Positions 11,195 to 23,630 of a stretch of 64,000 nucleotides of DNA are shown here, in pieces. This DNA comes from Immersiella caudata (lineage: Eukaryota; Ascomycota; Sordariomycetes; Sordariales; Lasiosphaeriaceae): the NCBI GenBank assembly GCA_030512335.1, contig JAULSU010000006.1:1364001-1428000 (forward strand). The letters are read 5' to 3'. Made by a program: the position numbers and the translations under genes. How positions within the stretch are numbered: position 1 is the first letter of the stretch; each line of letters opens with the position of its first letter. The notes under the pieces are model-generated. The model did not search any database, was not told where the DNA came from, and was given only the letters and a program-made list of their open reading frames with translations.

Positions 11195-12704
11195 TCATAT
11201 CTTTCCCCCCTCACCGGCATCTCCCCCTTTATATTCCCCTGACCCAACACTTGCGCTCGGCACGGCAGGCACTTCAGCAGGCGCCTCAGCATCCTCCTCC
11301 GCCTCCATCGGCATCCGCATATTCCAACCTCCGCTCCACCCAACCCACCCCTTCTCCCCCGGCCCTCTCATACAAAGAACAACCAGCGCAAGCCCCATCA
11401 ACCCAACAGTCGCCCCACCCACTCGAATCCATCCCCCGTCTGCATACAACTTATTCCCAAACGCAGCGCCCGAGAACTGGCCGAGAAAACCACAGACTAC
11501 AAACGCCGAGTTAACCCGATTCATCGCCGTAGCATCAATACTAAACGCCGCAACCCTATTCGCCGTCTGAGACGTCTGAGTTCCCATGTCGAGAGTGATA
11601 GCCTCAATAATGGGCCCCGCAACAGTCATATCCCCCGTAAACGTGCTAATGATAACCCCAACAAGAGCAAACGTCTCCCCGACAAATGCCGAAAACCAGG
11701 GGACGAAGTGGTCCATGAAGACGCGGCCGTAGAAGGGTCCAAGGACGATAGCGATGACGCCGATAAGTCCGAAGAGTCCGATCTCAAGAGAGCTGTACTC
11801 ATACGGCGGAGACGCAAGTTGGAAGGTAAGAGTCGTCCAAAACGCGGAAAATACTGCGCTGACGCAGAAGGATTGGATGCACACCTGCAGGAGCAGAGGC
11901 TCGGTGAACGTCATGTAAACGGTGCTCCAGAGCATGTGGAAGTACGTTTTACTTTCAGGGGCTCGGGAGGGATAATCGGGCATGTAGGCGAAGAGGAGGA
12001 GGAAAAGGAGGTACTGCAGGCCGAGGGCAACCCAGTAGATGAGGCGCCAGGTGGCGTAGTTAGAGGCGATGCCGGAGCATAGGCGGCCTAGGAGGGAGCC
12101 GAGGAGGATCCCAGAGACTCCGATTTGTACGGCGCTAGCGCGTCGGTTGGGAGGGACTTGACCGCCGATGATGGGGAGGGCGAGTTGCGGTGTTACGGTT
12201 GTGAAGCCGCAGATCATGCTGAGGGCTTGGAAGACGGGGAAGGAGTTGGTTACGCAGAGGCCGATCCACTGGGCGTGTCAGCAATTTAGCGTGGGAGAGG
12301 GTAGGGACTACTTACGACTGTCGCCGTGACGGCAACAAGAATCAATATTAATGGTCGAGGTCTGAGCCAGTCGCCCAAAGGACAGAGAAAAAACAGGCCG
12401 CCTGCATAGCCAGATTGCATCAACGTCGCGACAGTCGATGCTGTTTCAAAATCCACATTGAAGTCTTCCGCGATCTTATTCAGGACGGGTTGGTTGTAAT
12501 ACAAGTTTGCGACTGTGAATAGTGCGGCCTGATAGGGTCAGTGAAAGCCTTAGCTGCACCCTGTCTGTGGAGATAGATGCTCACAACTGAGAAGAGAAAG
12601 TTGAGCCATATCGTGAATTTGGGGGGGCTCTCCGGATCGTAGCGACAGTTTTTCGGAGTTGATAGGATAGAAACTATGCGTTTCGGCAAAAGCTTGAATG
12701 GCAT
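11195..12704 (-). CDS. Major facilitator superfamily transporter
   Basis: Three exons, 12704-12585, 12528-12316 and 12268-11195, join in phase 0 to give 468 residues; the introns are 56 and 47 nt. The chain is a run of hydrophobic helices typical of a 12-segment MFS protein, for example FTIWLNFLFSV, VSGILLGSLLGRLCSGIAS, GLFGLIGVIAIVLGPFYGR and VNSAFVVCGFLGQFSGAAFG. The N-terminal half has the YYNQPVLNKIAEDF and GYAGGLFFLCPLGDWLRPRP loop expected between helices 2 and 3 (relaxed G-x-L-x-D-R motif). The subfamily resembles bacterial YnfM/YgaY-like drug or metabolite exporters; the substrate cannot be told. The Met at 12704 gives a short cytosolic N-terminus of about 30 residues. It should sit in the plasma or vacuolar membrane. 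Confidence 0.85.
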
Positions 12705-13637
12705 TGCTGCCGAGGGAATGAGCACAAATTGGTGTGCAATTGATGAGATGAGTGACTTGTGTGAGAGACGTCTGTCAGCTGTGACTCCGCCAAGCGACGG
12801 AAACGTCGTCGTTGGCGCTGAGCGGGGGCCGGTAATACCTTTGACCGACCTCGTTGGCTGCAATCACAAGTGGGCGACCGCTGTGATCGCTCACCGACGC
12901 TGCTGCCCTTCTGCGCAACCCTTGAAGAAGGCAAGATCGGCCGCGCGCCTCTGGTGGTTGGGCCAGTTCCGTGATTACCCCGCTTTTGCCCCACAGAACC
13001 CCTAACAGAGCGACAACTGGCGCAGCCCTGGTGCAGCACCTGATGCTGGATAGAACCTAACGTTCGGGTCCCTCGCTGGGTTGAAGGAGCCCTCACAGTC
13101 GTCAACTAACCTTACCAGCCAATCCTCTAGCATACGAATACAAGGGATAGAGGGAGTCGTTGAGCTTGGGAGAAGTAAGGATTGGCACAACATTGGGGCC
13201 ATCCGTCGACGTGGAAGTCGAGAGAGAATTAATTGCCACACCGGCGACAGGAAGGTACACTGGGATAGTGACACCACATCCTTCCTGCCTGCAGTCTCAC
13301 CAAAGCGGTATTTTCGGGACATAGGGTCAGCTTATTGGTCAGATGCGATGCTACCGAGAAACTACAGGACATGAGGCGTTCAAACTGAGAAATTTAACCG
13401 CGTTCCTTCGCAGGTGAGGTGGTTGACCGTGTGGCCATCTGATGTTTTAGGGACGCCCACCAGCGGCGCAGCCTGTCCCTCTTAACTAGGAGGCAGGCAT
13501 ACCAACCGGCGCTTACCCGTTTTCTGCGTCTCCACCTTCACGGCAACAATCACGTCAGACGCTGGGTTTGTCACGAAATCAAGCCCGCACTAAGAGACAA
13601 ACAAGCCTTGCGCGGCCCCGCAGCCGCACAGTTTGAG
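12705..13637. other. Intergenic region between divergent MFS and HET genes
   Basis: About 930 bp, presumably holding the promoters of the MFS gene (minus) and the HET gene (plus). No frame has convincing coding composition and no repeat stands out. Confidence 0.4.
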
Positions 13638-15530
13638 ATGCTCAACTTCGTATCTCATGTCCACCAGCCAGAGGGAGCGGATAATGCAGAATTATACCGA
13701 CTCAAGCCCTTGCCGACGGGGGACTATACCCGCGTCCTCATTCTGCATCCTGGCGTCGACGGCGATGAGCTGTCATGCGATCTCGAAGTGGTGCACCTGA
13801 AAGAGCAGGAAAACAGCTACACGGCACTTTCATACGTCTGGGGCAACCCTCGCAACACTACAAGCTGCATTTGTGGTGGTCGCGAGACTCGCATCACCGT
13901 CAATCTTGCCGAAGCTCTACGCGCCCTTCGCGATGCCGAAACTCCGCTACGGTTGTGGGCCGATGCCATCTGCATCAACCAGGCCGACGACATCGAGAAA
14001 TCGTGGCAGGTCCGGCGCATCGGCGCCATTTTTCACAGCGCCAAACAAGTTCTCGTGTGGCTCGGCCACGACACAGAAAACATCTCGGCAGACTGCTTCA
14101 ACCTCGTCGTCGATACTAACCGCTATCTCGACGACCATCTCGCCGAGTATGGGAATACGGTGCAAGTGCCGACACTGATCAAGCCGTACCCCATCAGCGA
14201 TGACCGCACCCGGTGGGATAACCTGCGGAAGCTACTATCGCTGCCATGGTTCCGTCGCGTGTGGGTTATTCAGGAGGCGGGACTCGCCAAGTCATGCATT
14301 CTACGATGGGGCGTCCACACTATCGAGTTCGCCCACATCATCGAGCTGGCCCTCTGGCATGTCCTACGCGAAGATGTGGCCGAGATCACCGGCCCGCTCA
14401 ACGTCATACGTCTGACTGACATCTTCCGTGATGTCCACCTTAGCTACCAAAACAAGGAGACCTGGCGGACCAGCCTGCCGCTCCTGCGCGCCGAAGTGGA
14501 ATGCAAAAGCAAGAGACAGGTCTTTGTTGATATTCTCCTCGCGGCCAGCGGCATGTTGGCTACCGACAAGCGCGATCACGTCTTTGCCTTTCTAAGCAGC
14601 TCGCTCGCTCAACTTCCAGACGGCAAACCCTTTGTGGAGGCCGATTACACCAAGGACCTGCGAGATATTTACTTTGAGACTGCTTGCGCCATCCTACGCC
14701 ATCCTCGTGAAGCCCCCTATTTCCTTTCCCGTGTCAAGCACCGGTCGCAAGAAAGCTTAGAGGACACCAAACGCCCATCTTGGCTGCCTCGATGGGACGA
14801 AGCTGTCGATTTCACCATCTCGCGGCCCAAGTTCTGGTATCGCGCCGGGGGCAACACCGCCTTCTCCCCCAATATCCGCTCGGATCGGACTCTCGCAGCT
14901 CGCGGCATCGTTTTCGACCGCGTGACTTACGTCTCCCGGGCCATTCAACGTCGCAATGTCACCAAGAACACGGCCGACTGGGAAGCCGAGTACCGCACCG
15001 CACGAAAACCATTCATCGATGTCTTATACGAGGAGACACTTGCGGCAGCGCAACCCGCAGACGTCACCCAATTTGAGCAAGACTTTGCGTGGACCATCGT
15101 TCGTTCTTATCCCGCTACTCCTGGAAAGATTGGGGTGGCACAGCAGATGGCCGAGTTTGATGCATATCGCCGACTTGTTCGCCGGGCGGCCGGCTCTTGC
15201 GATGGCGAAGATAAAGACGGGGTGGAGTACGCACCGGGTTGTGTGGCATTCCCGCGGAATCTCCTTCACCGTCTGTGTTACTGTCATGAACTTCGCTTTG
15301 CAGTGCTCGAGTCCGGAAAGTTGGGTCTCGTGCCCTTGGTGGCGAGGGCCGGGGATTGGTGCTGTGTGCTCCCCGGTGTTCCTGTCCCCATGATCTTGCG
15401 GAAGGAAGGCTCGGATGAAACGAAGTATAGATTCATTGGCGAGTCTTATCTCCATGGTGTCATGGGTGGGGAAGTCATGACCCTTGTTGAAAAGGGGGAG
15501 ATGGAAGATGGGGCCGTGGTATTGGTGTGA
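13638..15530 (+). CDS. HET-domain (heterokaryon incompatibility) protein, 630 aa
   Basis: An intronless gene. The first in-frame ATG is at 13638 (MLNFVSHVHQ); the frame is open slightly further upstream but without an ATG. The HET domain spans about residues 50-230 and shows its hallmark motifs: SYTALSYVWGNP, LRLWADAICINQADD, KQVLVWLGHD and LPWFRRVWVIQEAGLAK. The C-terminal half has the usual second part of HET proteins, including RDHVFAFLSS, PSWLPRWD and the terminal GDWCCVLPGVPVPMIL...YLHGVMGGE. HET domains trigger cell death when incompatible fungal cells fuse and are related to TIR-type domains. The partner or allele specificity cannot be told from sequence. The gene appears intact and of normal length. 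Confidence 0.9.
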   Translation: MLNFVSHVHQPEGADNAELYRLKPLPTGDYTRVLILHPGVDGDELSCDLEVVHLKEQENSYTALSYVWGNPRNTTSCICGGRETRITVNLAEALRALRDAETPLRLWADAICINQADDIEKSWQVRRIGAIFHSAKQVLVWLGHDTENISADCFNLVVDTNRYLDDHLAEYGNTVQVPTLIKPYPISDDRTRWDNLRKLLSLPWFRRVWVIQEAGLAKSCILRWGVHTIEFAHIIELALWHVLREDVAEITGPLNVIRLTDIFRDVHLSYQNKETWRTSLPLLRAEVECKSKRQVFVDILLAASGMLATDKRDHVFAFLSSSLAQLPDGKPFVEADYTKDLRDIYFETACAILRHPREAPYFLSRVKHRSQESLEDTKRPSWLPRWDEAVDFTISRPKFWYRAGGNTAFSPNIRSDRTLAARGIVFDRVTYVSRAIQRRNVTKNTADWEAEYRTARKPFIDVLYEETLAAAQPADVTQFEQDFAWTIVRSYPATPGKIGVAQQMAEFDAYRRLVRRAAGSCDGEDKDGVEYAPGCVAFPRNLLHRLCYCHELRFAVLESGKLGLVPLVARAGDWCCVLPGVPVPMILRKEGSDETKYRFIGESYLHGVMGGEVMTLVEKGEMEDGAVVLV

Positions 15531-15763
15531 CGTTTGCGATGTTGATGCTTTGGTGACTTGGCGAAGGATGGTACGATTTTGAAGTGAGTTGGATGGGCAG
15601 TCTCATCTGATGTTTGTCGGAGTGGGCCGTGAAATTACATTCGCCAAGTCACCTTTTCTTGGTGCCTTTGTCCTGTGTATATTAACCTAGCCCATCCGCC
15701 CAACCCGAATTCCAGCTCCAACCAGAGACACTCGCGTCTTGGCATCGCCATTTAGTCGACAGA

Positions 15764-17009
15764 ATGAACTACAACGGCACCGGCGACCTGGAGTTTGGGG
15801 AGGACAACACAAATGTTGACTCGGTGTTCTCAGGGGCAAGTTTCCTGCTCTGAATCCTCATTGCCCAAATTAGCACTGGGCCTGACGCAGCACAACAGAA
15901 CTTCCCGAAGGGTGCAAGATCGCATCCACCAGCCCCCACGGCATCAGCTTCTGGGCCAGTACCGGTCGCATCGACGTTCTTCTCCGCGACGGGACCCCCC
16001 AATCCTTCTTCATAAAAGTCCTCTCCAACGACACAGGCAGAAACATGGTGCGCAGCGAGTTCGAATCCATGCGCGCCATCCAACGCGTCCTCCCCGAGCT
16101 CGTTCCCAACCCCATCGCCTAGGGCACATACACCACCGTTCCCGACACCTACTTTATTCTCTCCGAGTTCCGCGACTTTACGACACCGAGAACACGATGC
16201 CTGACCCGGACACCCTCGGCTCCCTCCTCGCGGCGCTGCACTCAAAGAGCACGTCCCCCAATGGCAAGTTCGGCTTTCACATACCCACACACGCCGGCAA
16301 CGTGTCGCAGTATGTTGTGCTGGGAGGACGGCTAGGAAACTTTCTTCGCCAACAGCATGCGCTATGCGCTGGATCTTGAGATTGAGAAAATTGGGCCAGA
16401 GGAGGAGCTTGAAGTTCTATCTCAGGCGCTGTTCGACAAGGTCATACCAAGGCTGCTGAGGCTGCTGGAGAGCGATGGACGGAGAGTGAAGCCGTCGCTT
16501 GTACATGGGGACTTGTGGTATGCGAACTCGGGGGTTGACAAGACGAATGGTCGGAACTTTGTGTTTGATGCGTGCTCCTTCTATGCGCACAATGAATGTG
16601 AGTCTTTGTCTCTCTCTTCAAGATGGTTGAATGACTGACTGGGTGGTGGATGTAGATGAGTTTGGGCAGTGGCGTCTAGCCTGCAACAAAGTTTGGGGAT
16701 TAGTACATCCAGGCATGCAAGAAGTTTGCCGAGGCATCAGCGCCGAAGGAGGATTTCGAGGGTCGTTTAGATCTTTACAGGCTGTAAGAATATCCGGGAG
16801 GATGAGTCCGTTCTTGTGAGCGGTACACTGATATTCTTGATATGACAGGAGATTCGGTACCCATGTGTCGGCCTTGTTCATGGACAGGAAGCATCTCCGT
16901 CCTCAGTAAGATCCCCTGTTGTTCAACAGTGAGTGACACGATTGTCACTAACATTGCCAGGGTTCACGACGCCATGAGAGATCTTTGTCCGAAGATACGG
17001 AAAGGATGA
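15764..17009 (+). pseudogene. Decayed fructosamine/ketosamine-3-kinase family gene
   Basis: Pieces in shifting frames match the fructosamine kinase family (aminoglycoside-phosphotransferase fold): LPEGCKIASTSPHGISFW, SFFIKVLSNDTGRNMVRSEF, MPDPDTLGSLLAALH, the catalytic-loop block SLVHGDLWYANSG, and C-terminal KKFAEASAPKEDFEGRLDLY and FGTHVSALFMD. The gene is dead: TAG replaces the expected Trp after PNPIA near 16122, a frameshift follows near 16170, another lies before 16360 with a second TAG at an expected Trp, and the exon after the intron at about 16600 is shifted near 16700. Introns near 16600, 16790 and 16910 keep recognisable borders. Both Trp-to-TAG changes are G-to-A, fitting RIP. Known function of intact members: phosphorylation and removal of sugars bound to protein lysines. 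Confidence 0.8.
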
Positions 17010-17427
17010 AGAGAGCAACTAAGACTAGCCGGAGAGGGCTTGAGAAAGAAGAATCCCGGCTCGGATTTTTGTATTGTTTCATGGGGCTTGTTTCGGTCAC
17101 AATAGTATCGTGGTCATGAGCTACAAAGAGGAAGCACTGTAGTTGCTGCCTCCGAGTATCTAGTTAGGTACCAGGCTCAGAAGTATCGCGAGAGAGTTCG
17201 TACACCTGCAGTTTGGGGCGTTGAAGTCTCTTATGACGATGCAGCTGATGCTAACTTTTGTTGGCTAACGGTTATTGTTGTTCTAGGCAACGCGTGTTTC
17301 CGCGCAGAGCGGATTACCACTCTCTCCTAGCCGAAAACTTCGTAGACATGGTATTAAGCCGCGTCAGGGGATGCGTGTTCGCACGACCGAGAAAGCTCAA
17401 TGTTAGTCAACAACGCTAGTAACTATT
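17010..17427. other. Intergenic, no gene seen
   Basis: About 420 bp between the 3' ends of the kinase pseudogene and the lipase-NACHT gene. No coding or repeat structure recognised. Confidence 0.45.
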
Positions 17428-20400
17428 TCACGCATAATTGCTAGTTACACGTCTGCTTGAATAGCTGCTGTTTGAGCTTGCAGCTGAACGAAAACTCTTG
17501 ACGCTTCCCCGACGACGTAACCGATGTCGAAGCCGCTTTCGGTCTTGGCACGACATTTCCAAGCTTTTTCTGGTACTGCCCTCCTCGCTGTCTCGATCTG
17601 ATGCTCCTTCGCTGCTCGCCGTCTGGCCGCAAGTGGCAAAGCCAGGAAATCCCTTGTTTGTAAGATAGCAGTCAAGACAGGGCTCCGCTAGCTCGTCCTC
17701 GTTCAGGGCTAACCAGCGGTCCCATGTTTTCTCCTCGCCCAACCGTGTGAATATTGACGTAAGGTCATCCCCTGCCTCCTGTGCTAGACGAGCATGGGTA
17801 AAGAGCTCATCTACCACGTAACAGAGAAGGGCAGGGTAGTCCTCGAGAATCTGTGACCGCAGTGATGGTGATGATGCAGCGGAGCCCGAAGATCTTACGG
17901 ACGGGGACCAAAGTGAACTTCGCGGGGAGTAGGAAACGTCAACGTCGGCATCTTGACAGATACTAGCCATCCAGAGCATGGGATCGACGCCGCCTGTACT
18001 GGATATTGGCGTTGGATGCACACCTTCCTTCTCTGAAAAAGAAGAGGCGGGGACGGGAATTTCCTCTTCTGCTTCGTCTGGATCCGGAAGCATATCTTTT
18101 AGATCATCCAGAGATAGTAATTCCCGTCTCACGGACTGCTGGCGCGCTTCAACCAATGCGTCGAGTTCGGCAACCTCAAGATAGTCCAAACAGGTGTTCA
18201 TTATGGAGATGTGGCCGCCTCTCGTAATCCTCAGATGCCATACGTCGTCCTCGGCCGTGGCGGTCTCATCGCCGGATAGCTCGGGGTCATGTGGTGAAGT
18301 GAGAAACTGGCGTACCGACTCATGGATAACTTGGACCACCCGCGTTTCGCCCTGTTTGAGAGTAAAAGACCCTGCCGCAGGAGTGTCAGAAGCCGAGAAA
18401 TCACTGACATCGTCTCGTCGTCCTCTCAGCTCGCCTGTAATTTCTAGTAGACCTTTCGAAATTGACCGCAACTTTCTCTCCAGCTGATCATCGTCCTCTG
18501 TGAAATAGTCTGACTTTCTCCACTCCTTCAGTGAGGATGGAGCAGGTTGCTGGATGAAGGCCAGAATGTGATGCCATTCATGAAGTCGTATCGGCCTGAC
18601 AGACAGCACAGCCCAACGGAACAGTCGCACCGTCAACGCTCTGTCCTTAGGCCGAACGGAGCTGAAAAGTTGCGAGAATAAGGCACGTAGCTCTCCTGGC
18701 AGGGATCCCAGATGTTGCAGCAAAGTTGGCACCCCGCTCCCCTGTTCGTACCTCTCTATCGCCTGCTCCGCCGCTAGGACGGCCCACAGGAAAATGCCGT
18801 TCGACATACCCAAGATTTTGTTTCGCAGATCGAGCCATTTTTTCTCCTTGTTTCGTTTCTTTTCAATGGAAGCAATGCTCAGCTGAAATCGTTCGTCAAG
18901 ATACATGGCAATGTCCAACTTGTTGTGGTGATCGACGCAAAGCTCCGCACATCCGTCCAAAAAAGCACCGGGGAAGTGTCGGCTAGACATTAGGACGTGC
19001 AAATGTACGTCTAGCGTGATAGCAGCCCGTGTAGCTGATCTCCAGAAACGACAAAAGGGGCGCATTCCGTCAGCGGCGCATTCATCCAGGGCGTCGATGA
19101 AGATAAATATCTTGCGGGCCTGCGTCTGGTTGAGCAGAAACTCTCGGAGCTCACTTTCGAGCTCCTCAAGACTCCAAGGTGTGTCGGCATCCCTGCCGGG
19201 CCAAACCCCCCGGCCATAATCGTCAGGGCGTTGTGCTACTTCAGCGAGGAAGGCTCGGTCCTGAGTAAGAAGCTGATGCAGAAGAGAGCGAATGGCGCCC
19301 TCCTGGGAGCGTTCCAGACTGCGCCCCTTTCCATTGAAGAAGAAGCCAGCCACAAGGTTTCCCGAGGTCCGGCGGTCGTGGAGGCCCCAGCGGTACGCCT
19401 CTCTCATCAGAACAGACTTCCCTGCCCCGGGCTTTCCCTTTAGATGGAGCAGGCCGTTGCATGAACCTCGGCTTTCCCCGGTCAGCCAGTCCTTGTACGT
19501 AGTATCCTCAAACATCCAGGTGCATGTCCCATCAGCTGGAGCCCTGATATTTCGGCCACGAGCATTTATCCCAGGGAACCACAGAGATTGGAGACATGCC
19601 GTCTCCGTTTTGTTGAATCCCTGTATCCGAAGCTGAGGCTCATATGACTGATGAAGCCCCATCTTTTTGCTGATGCTAAGGATCGTCCTCAGATTTTCGA
19701 TCGAGATACCGGAGTCGACAGGGCGCTGAGTCGGATCTTCCAGGATCGACTTTGCAATCCTCCATTCGCGTTGCTTTTCTTCGTTTTCAATCACGTCGTA
19801 AATTGATTTGAGTTCTCCAGAAACCTTGCGGTAACCCGGATCATCAGGGCCAGTAAATCGACACATGTCCCGGTGGTTGGCCTGGATTGTCTCGGCGTGC
19901 TCTCTCTTGTCACCGAGGGTCGAAGAGTAATCTGGGACAACCTTATTTCCGAGGACCCCAAGGTTGATGCCGGTAAGACCGAGGCCTTCTTGGAAGGTCT
20001 TAACTCGAAAATCGTGCTTGTGCCACAGCCCGGAGAAGGCTTCCTGTGCCCGCTCGAGATCGGTGGTTCTCAGGCCGAGAGCGTGAAGAATGGCCGGCGT
20101 CGTCTCGAAGCGGAGCGAGCTGAGAAGGCCTCGCGCCCAGTTCCCAGCCGTTGCAAGGTCTGGGCTGCCTCGATGAGGAGTTCCAAGAAATACTACTGCC
20201 ACGGTGGCCTCCAGAATACTGGCGAGTTGTGGTTCCCCAGAACTTGATGCCTGTGCGAGCATCTGCTTGCCAATTAAAATCCGCAGTCCTGATAGCATCA
20301 AAGATCCTGCGGTACTTACCTCTTTTACAACAATCCCACCCAGACTGTGTGCCACAAATATCAGGGGTCGCCCTGGTAAGGCTTCCCGGGACAGAGCAAA

Positions 20401-20886
20401 CAACAGATCCTTGGCGTGAGAAAAGATGCTGTTCTTGTTCGATGAGGAGGCTAGATAGTTGGTGACCTTCGTGTCGTACCCGTGAACAAGTACTCTTGCG
20501 CGAGGGCAGGTTGTTGGAAGCAAATCAGCTGGCCAAAATACGCCGGCAGAGAAAGAGATTTCCGATGCATTATCTGATGCGGAAGGCTTGGAGGAACCCG
20601 CGGAGTCTCGGGACGATACACTCGAGACCCCGGCGAGCCAGCGACGTATGCTTCGCTTTGGCGGATCAAGCGGCGCTTTTGACTGTGATTTCTTTGGAAG
20701 TTTGTTGCTGGTCCATGTTCTGTAGGGATGCCCTTGCAGGCCATGGACAAGTATGATGCTGGGAGAAGTGGTTAATGGGCATCCAGGCGTCTGGTTCCAA
20801 AGGGGTCGAACCTACTCGACGATCGAAGATGACCCCCCGGCATCGCAGACAACGGAAATCCCCGTGTCCGCCGGGTGCTCCCTCAT
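17428..20886 (-). CDS. Lipase-like alpha/beta hydrolase plus NACHT STAND receptor
   Basis: Three exons, 20886-20816, 20758-20320 and 20262-17428, splice to 1114 residues with two 57-nt introns. The first exon was placed by splicing GTAGGT...CTCCCAG so that SSIVD runs into IILVHGLQGHPYRTW. The N-terminal 280 residues are an alpha/beta hydrolase of the PGAP1/DUF676 type: HGLQG (oxyanion side), nucleophile elbow FVAHSLGGIVVKE and VVFLGTPHRGSPDLA. A NACHT domain follows, with Walker A LKGKPGAGKSVLM near residue 425, Walker B IFIFIDALDEC and the downstream NGIFLWAVLAAEQAI helix. The remainder is helical, ending in a Ser/Arg-rich tail, and I see no clear repeats. In fungi such patatin/lipase-like NLRs are candidate immune or incompatibility receptors with the hydrolase as effector. 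The second intron is 3n long, so retention would not break the frame. Confidence 0.85.
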
Positions 20887-21496
20887 TTTGACACAGATGC
20901 ATGAGGTAAAATATGGGAACGTGGGTTGTTCATGTTGGCCATCACCGATCCCAGCCTGGTCATGCGAGCGAAATAGCCAGACAGACACGGGGGCTGTGCG
21001 ATCTCAACTGCGCCCGACCCCTCTCGCATCATTCAAGTTCCGTTTCCGAGCGCTACGGTTGAGACTCAGTGGTGCCCCGACCGCAATTCTCATTGGGCGG
21101 AAATCAGTCGGTGATGCCATTGCCATTGGCCCATAATTAGAATGAAAAGGGCATGCGGTTGGTTGCGCGACGAAGTTGGTTGGAGGGGAGACCTTGCGGC
21201 GGGATGGTACGACCATAGCAAGCCGGTCGTCGAAAATCGTGCGTCTGTTGAGAGTTGCCCCACCTTTCCCCGGCTCCTGCCAGAACAGAGACACGTTCCT
21301 TCCAAATCAAGTTCTACCAAGAAGTTTTCCAGGTTACCTACTGGGTAGTTGCAGCCCAGCCAGAATGCAACTGATGTGGAAACAAACCGCATGTGCCATC
21401 ATGAACAGACTTTGCCAAGAGATTCCCAAACTTCCAACTTCCCGGGCTCCTCATAGATGTTGCTGTGAACGTTCAGCCCCACAAATATGGATGATC
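20887..21496. other. Intergenic region, promoter of the lipase-NACHT gene
   Basis: About 610 bp between two genes on the minus strand, holding the 3' flank of the HeLo-like gene and the promoter of the lipase-NACHT gene. No gene recognised. Confidence 0.4.
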
Positions 21497-23630
21497 TCAC
21501 GCAACAGCCGCAGTATCCATTTCCCACAACGACCCCCTCAACTGCTCCATAAACCGATAATCCTCCTCCCCCACAGGCTCATACAACACTCTGTGTTTAT
21601 CTAAGCACAAAGCTACCGCATCAGCAAAATTCGGCCCGCATCTCAACCCGACAACGTGCATCCGCAACCGCGCCTCCTTCACCGCGTTGCGTCCATCGAC
21701 CCCATAGTCAAGCGCCATACCCGCTCCGATCTGGAACAATACAAGCCCGAGCTCGGCAACGGGGTTGACGATCTTTTTCGAGAGACCTGAGCTTGTGCCG
21801 AGCGGTACTTTGCCGCGGCCGCCTTTGTTGCTGAGGCCGAAGTCGATGGAGACGTAGGGGTTGAGGATGCGTGAGGACCCGGGTGTTTCTTGCTGGTCGT
21901 CTGAATTTTGGTAGAAGAAGATCTTTTCCGGTCGGGGGCTCTGTTCTGTGGCGCGGCATACGAGAGCGGTGTGGAGGAATGCGATGACGATGAGTCGGGC
22001 GACCTGGAGACGCTCGGAGGCGGTTATGTCGAGGCTAAGAGCGGAGATTGGGGAGGGCGAGGGGACGGGGTCTGAGGGCCGGCCCGGGTGGCTCGGTAGG
22101 GAGCTGTTTGGTTGGTTGGCTGCTTCGGATGCTGGACTTGGGGCGCTTGTTGTATTTTCGGCGCCGGCTTCGACACTGTCCCTGCGTTGTTCGGTTTCCA
22201 CCCGGACGGCTTCGGCGGAAAGTGCATCCCGCAGAGAACCAACCTGTCGCCACGGGCCGCCTTTGTGGATGACGAGGTGATGAACATCGGCCGGAGATCC
22301 AATCGTGCTGCAGATGCGGTAGTGATCCTCACACTCATGGATACTCTCACGTTCCCGGTGCAAGTCCAAGCTTGCCGCGACTTCCGTGGAGCCCTTGGGG
22401 CTTCCCGGACTTGGCCGAAGCCTCGTCAGGGCGTAAAACAAGATTGAGGCCTTTTCGTCCTCGAGGGACTTGAAGTGATGCGCTTGAATCGTCCACGCAG
22501 TCCAGGTCGGTGTCGGGAGAGTCTTCAAGAGATCTGTGTCGTCCTGGGGAAGCTCCTCAACAAGGTCTTGTGCAAGCGACTCAGGCTGCTCGCTAATCTG
22601 GATGCTGAAGCCAAAGCCGTGGGGGCTGTCTTGGAGGTTTGACGGGGCGGAACGTGCTAGCACGTCATGGAGTCGTTTCATCGCCTTTTGGACTTGGTCC
22701 ACTCTCTCCATGGCTGGACCAAGTTTCAGCGACACGCTCTCACCACCAAAGACAATACCTGAGTCTCTGGGACAGCGGAGCTGTAAGAGGTTGTCAAGCT
22801 CCCTGGTCCCACGCTCGATTTCTTCAATCGCGCGCAATAGGGTCTTACGGTCGTGATCTGCCCATCGTAGCCTGTTGTAAAGACCAAGTGCTTTTTGTCT
22901 GGCAGCAGCCTGATTTGACTCATCTTTGAGGATTTTGCTGACCATTTCCTCCTCGGGAAGGGCTCCAAGATCAGTTTCAGGGGCTGAGAGGACCTGCACA
23001 ACATAGTTTGACGCTGTCCGATCGGCAGGGCCCACCACCGTCTCGTCGCTTGATACCGACAACATCTGCAGGGTCTGCTCTGCTGTTGTACCCTGCGACT
23101 TCCCCAGACGTTTCTTCCTTTTCTTGTCTCTGGCTGCAAGTCTCTTCCACCACACGCTCTTCTTCTTGACATCGTCCGAGTCCGAAGCCACAGTCGACTC
23201 CCTGGACTTGGATGCGCTTTTGAGTTCGGCTTTTGCAAGTTTCTCTTCTGCCGTGCCAAATCGGTCAGTTGAAGATTGACACGAAGACCAAGGTACTGAA
23301 GTTCAGGGTCTCACCTATGTCGTCGTACTTCTTCATCAACCCACTGCATTTTTTGAACTGGGATTCGACTCCGACAAGCTGTTTCCGGATAGCAGCCGTG
23401 ATTAGGTCTTGCTCGTTGAAAAGGTCATTCGTAAACCAAGTTGTCTGGCTCTTGCAAAGGGTGTCCAACTTGACATACTGGATGTAGAGGCGACGCTGTG
23501 CCGCCGTCCAGTCGTCACCAAATGCCGCTGTCAGTTTGTAGGCTTTGTATATCTTTATGATACCTCCGATTGCCACCGCGAAGAAAGACAACGCAGAGAG
23601 TGCAACTTTTGCAGCCACCACCTCCGCCAT
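21497..23630 (-). CDS. HeLo-like N-terminus plus DUF7580-like pseudokinase-type domain
   Basis: Two exons, 23630-23315 and 23247-21497, with a 67-nt phase-1 intron, give 688 residues. The N-terminal 105 residues start with a hydrophobic helix (ALSALSFFAVAIGGIIKIY) and then have AFGDDWTAAQRRLYIQYVKL, resembling the HeLo/prion-inhibition helical bundle in layout (hydrophobic helix, then R/L-rich helices). A basic linker (KKKSVWWKRLAARDKKRKKR) follows. From about residue 290 the protein matches DUF7580-type domains: LIVIAFLHTALVCRA, PYVSIDFGLSNKG with a DFG-like triplet, and NPVAELGLVLFQIGAG. No Lys/HRD catalytic set is visible, so it looks like a pseudokinase. HeLo domains of intact partners permeabilise membranes; that activity is inferred here, not shown. 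A Met 16 codons upstream is possible. Confidence 0.75.

Noticed and set aside
12674..13105. 143-codon minus-strand frame overlapping the MFS start
   Set aside because: It shares DNA with the first MFS exon in another frame and has low-complexity Arg/Ser/Gln composition.
13608..13637. Earlier start of the HET gene
   Set aside because: The frame begins at TTG, not ATG; the first ATG is at 13638.
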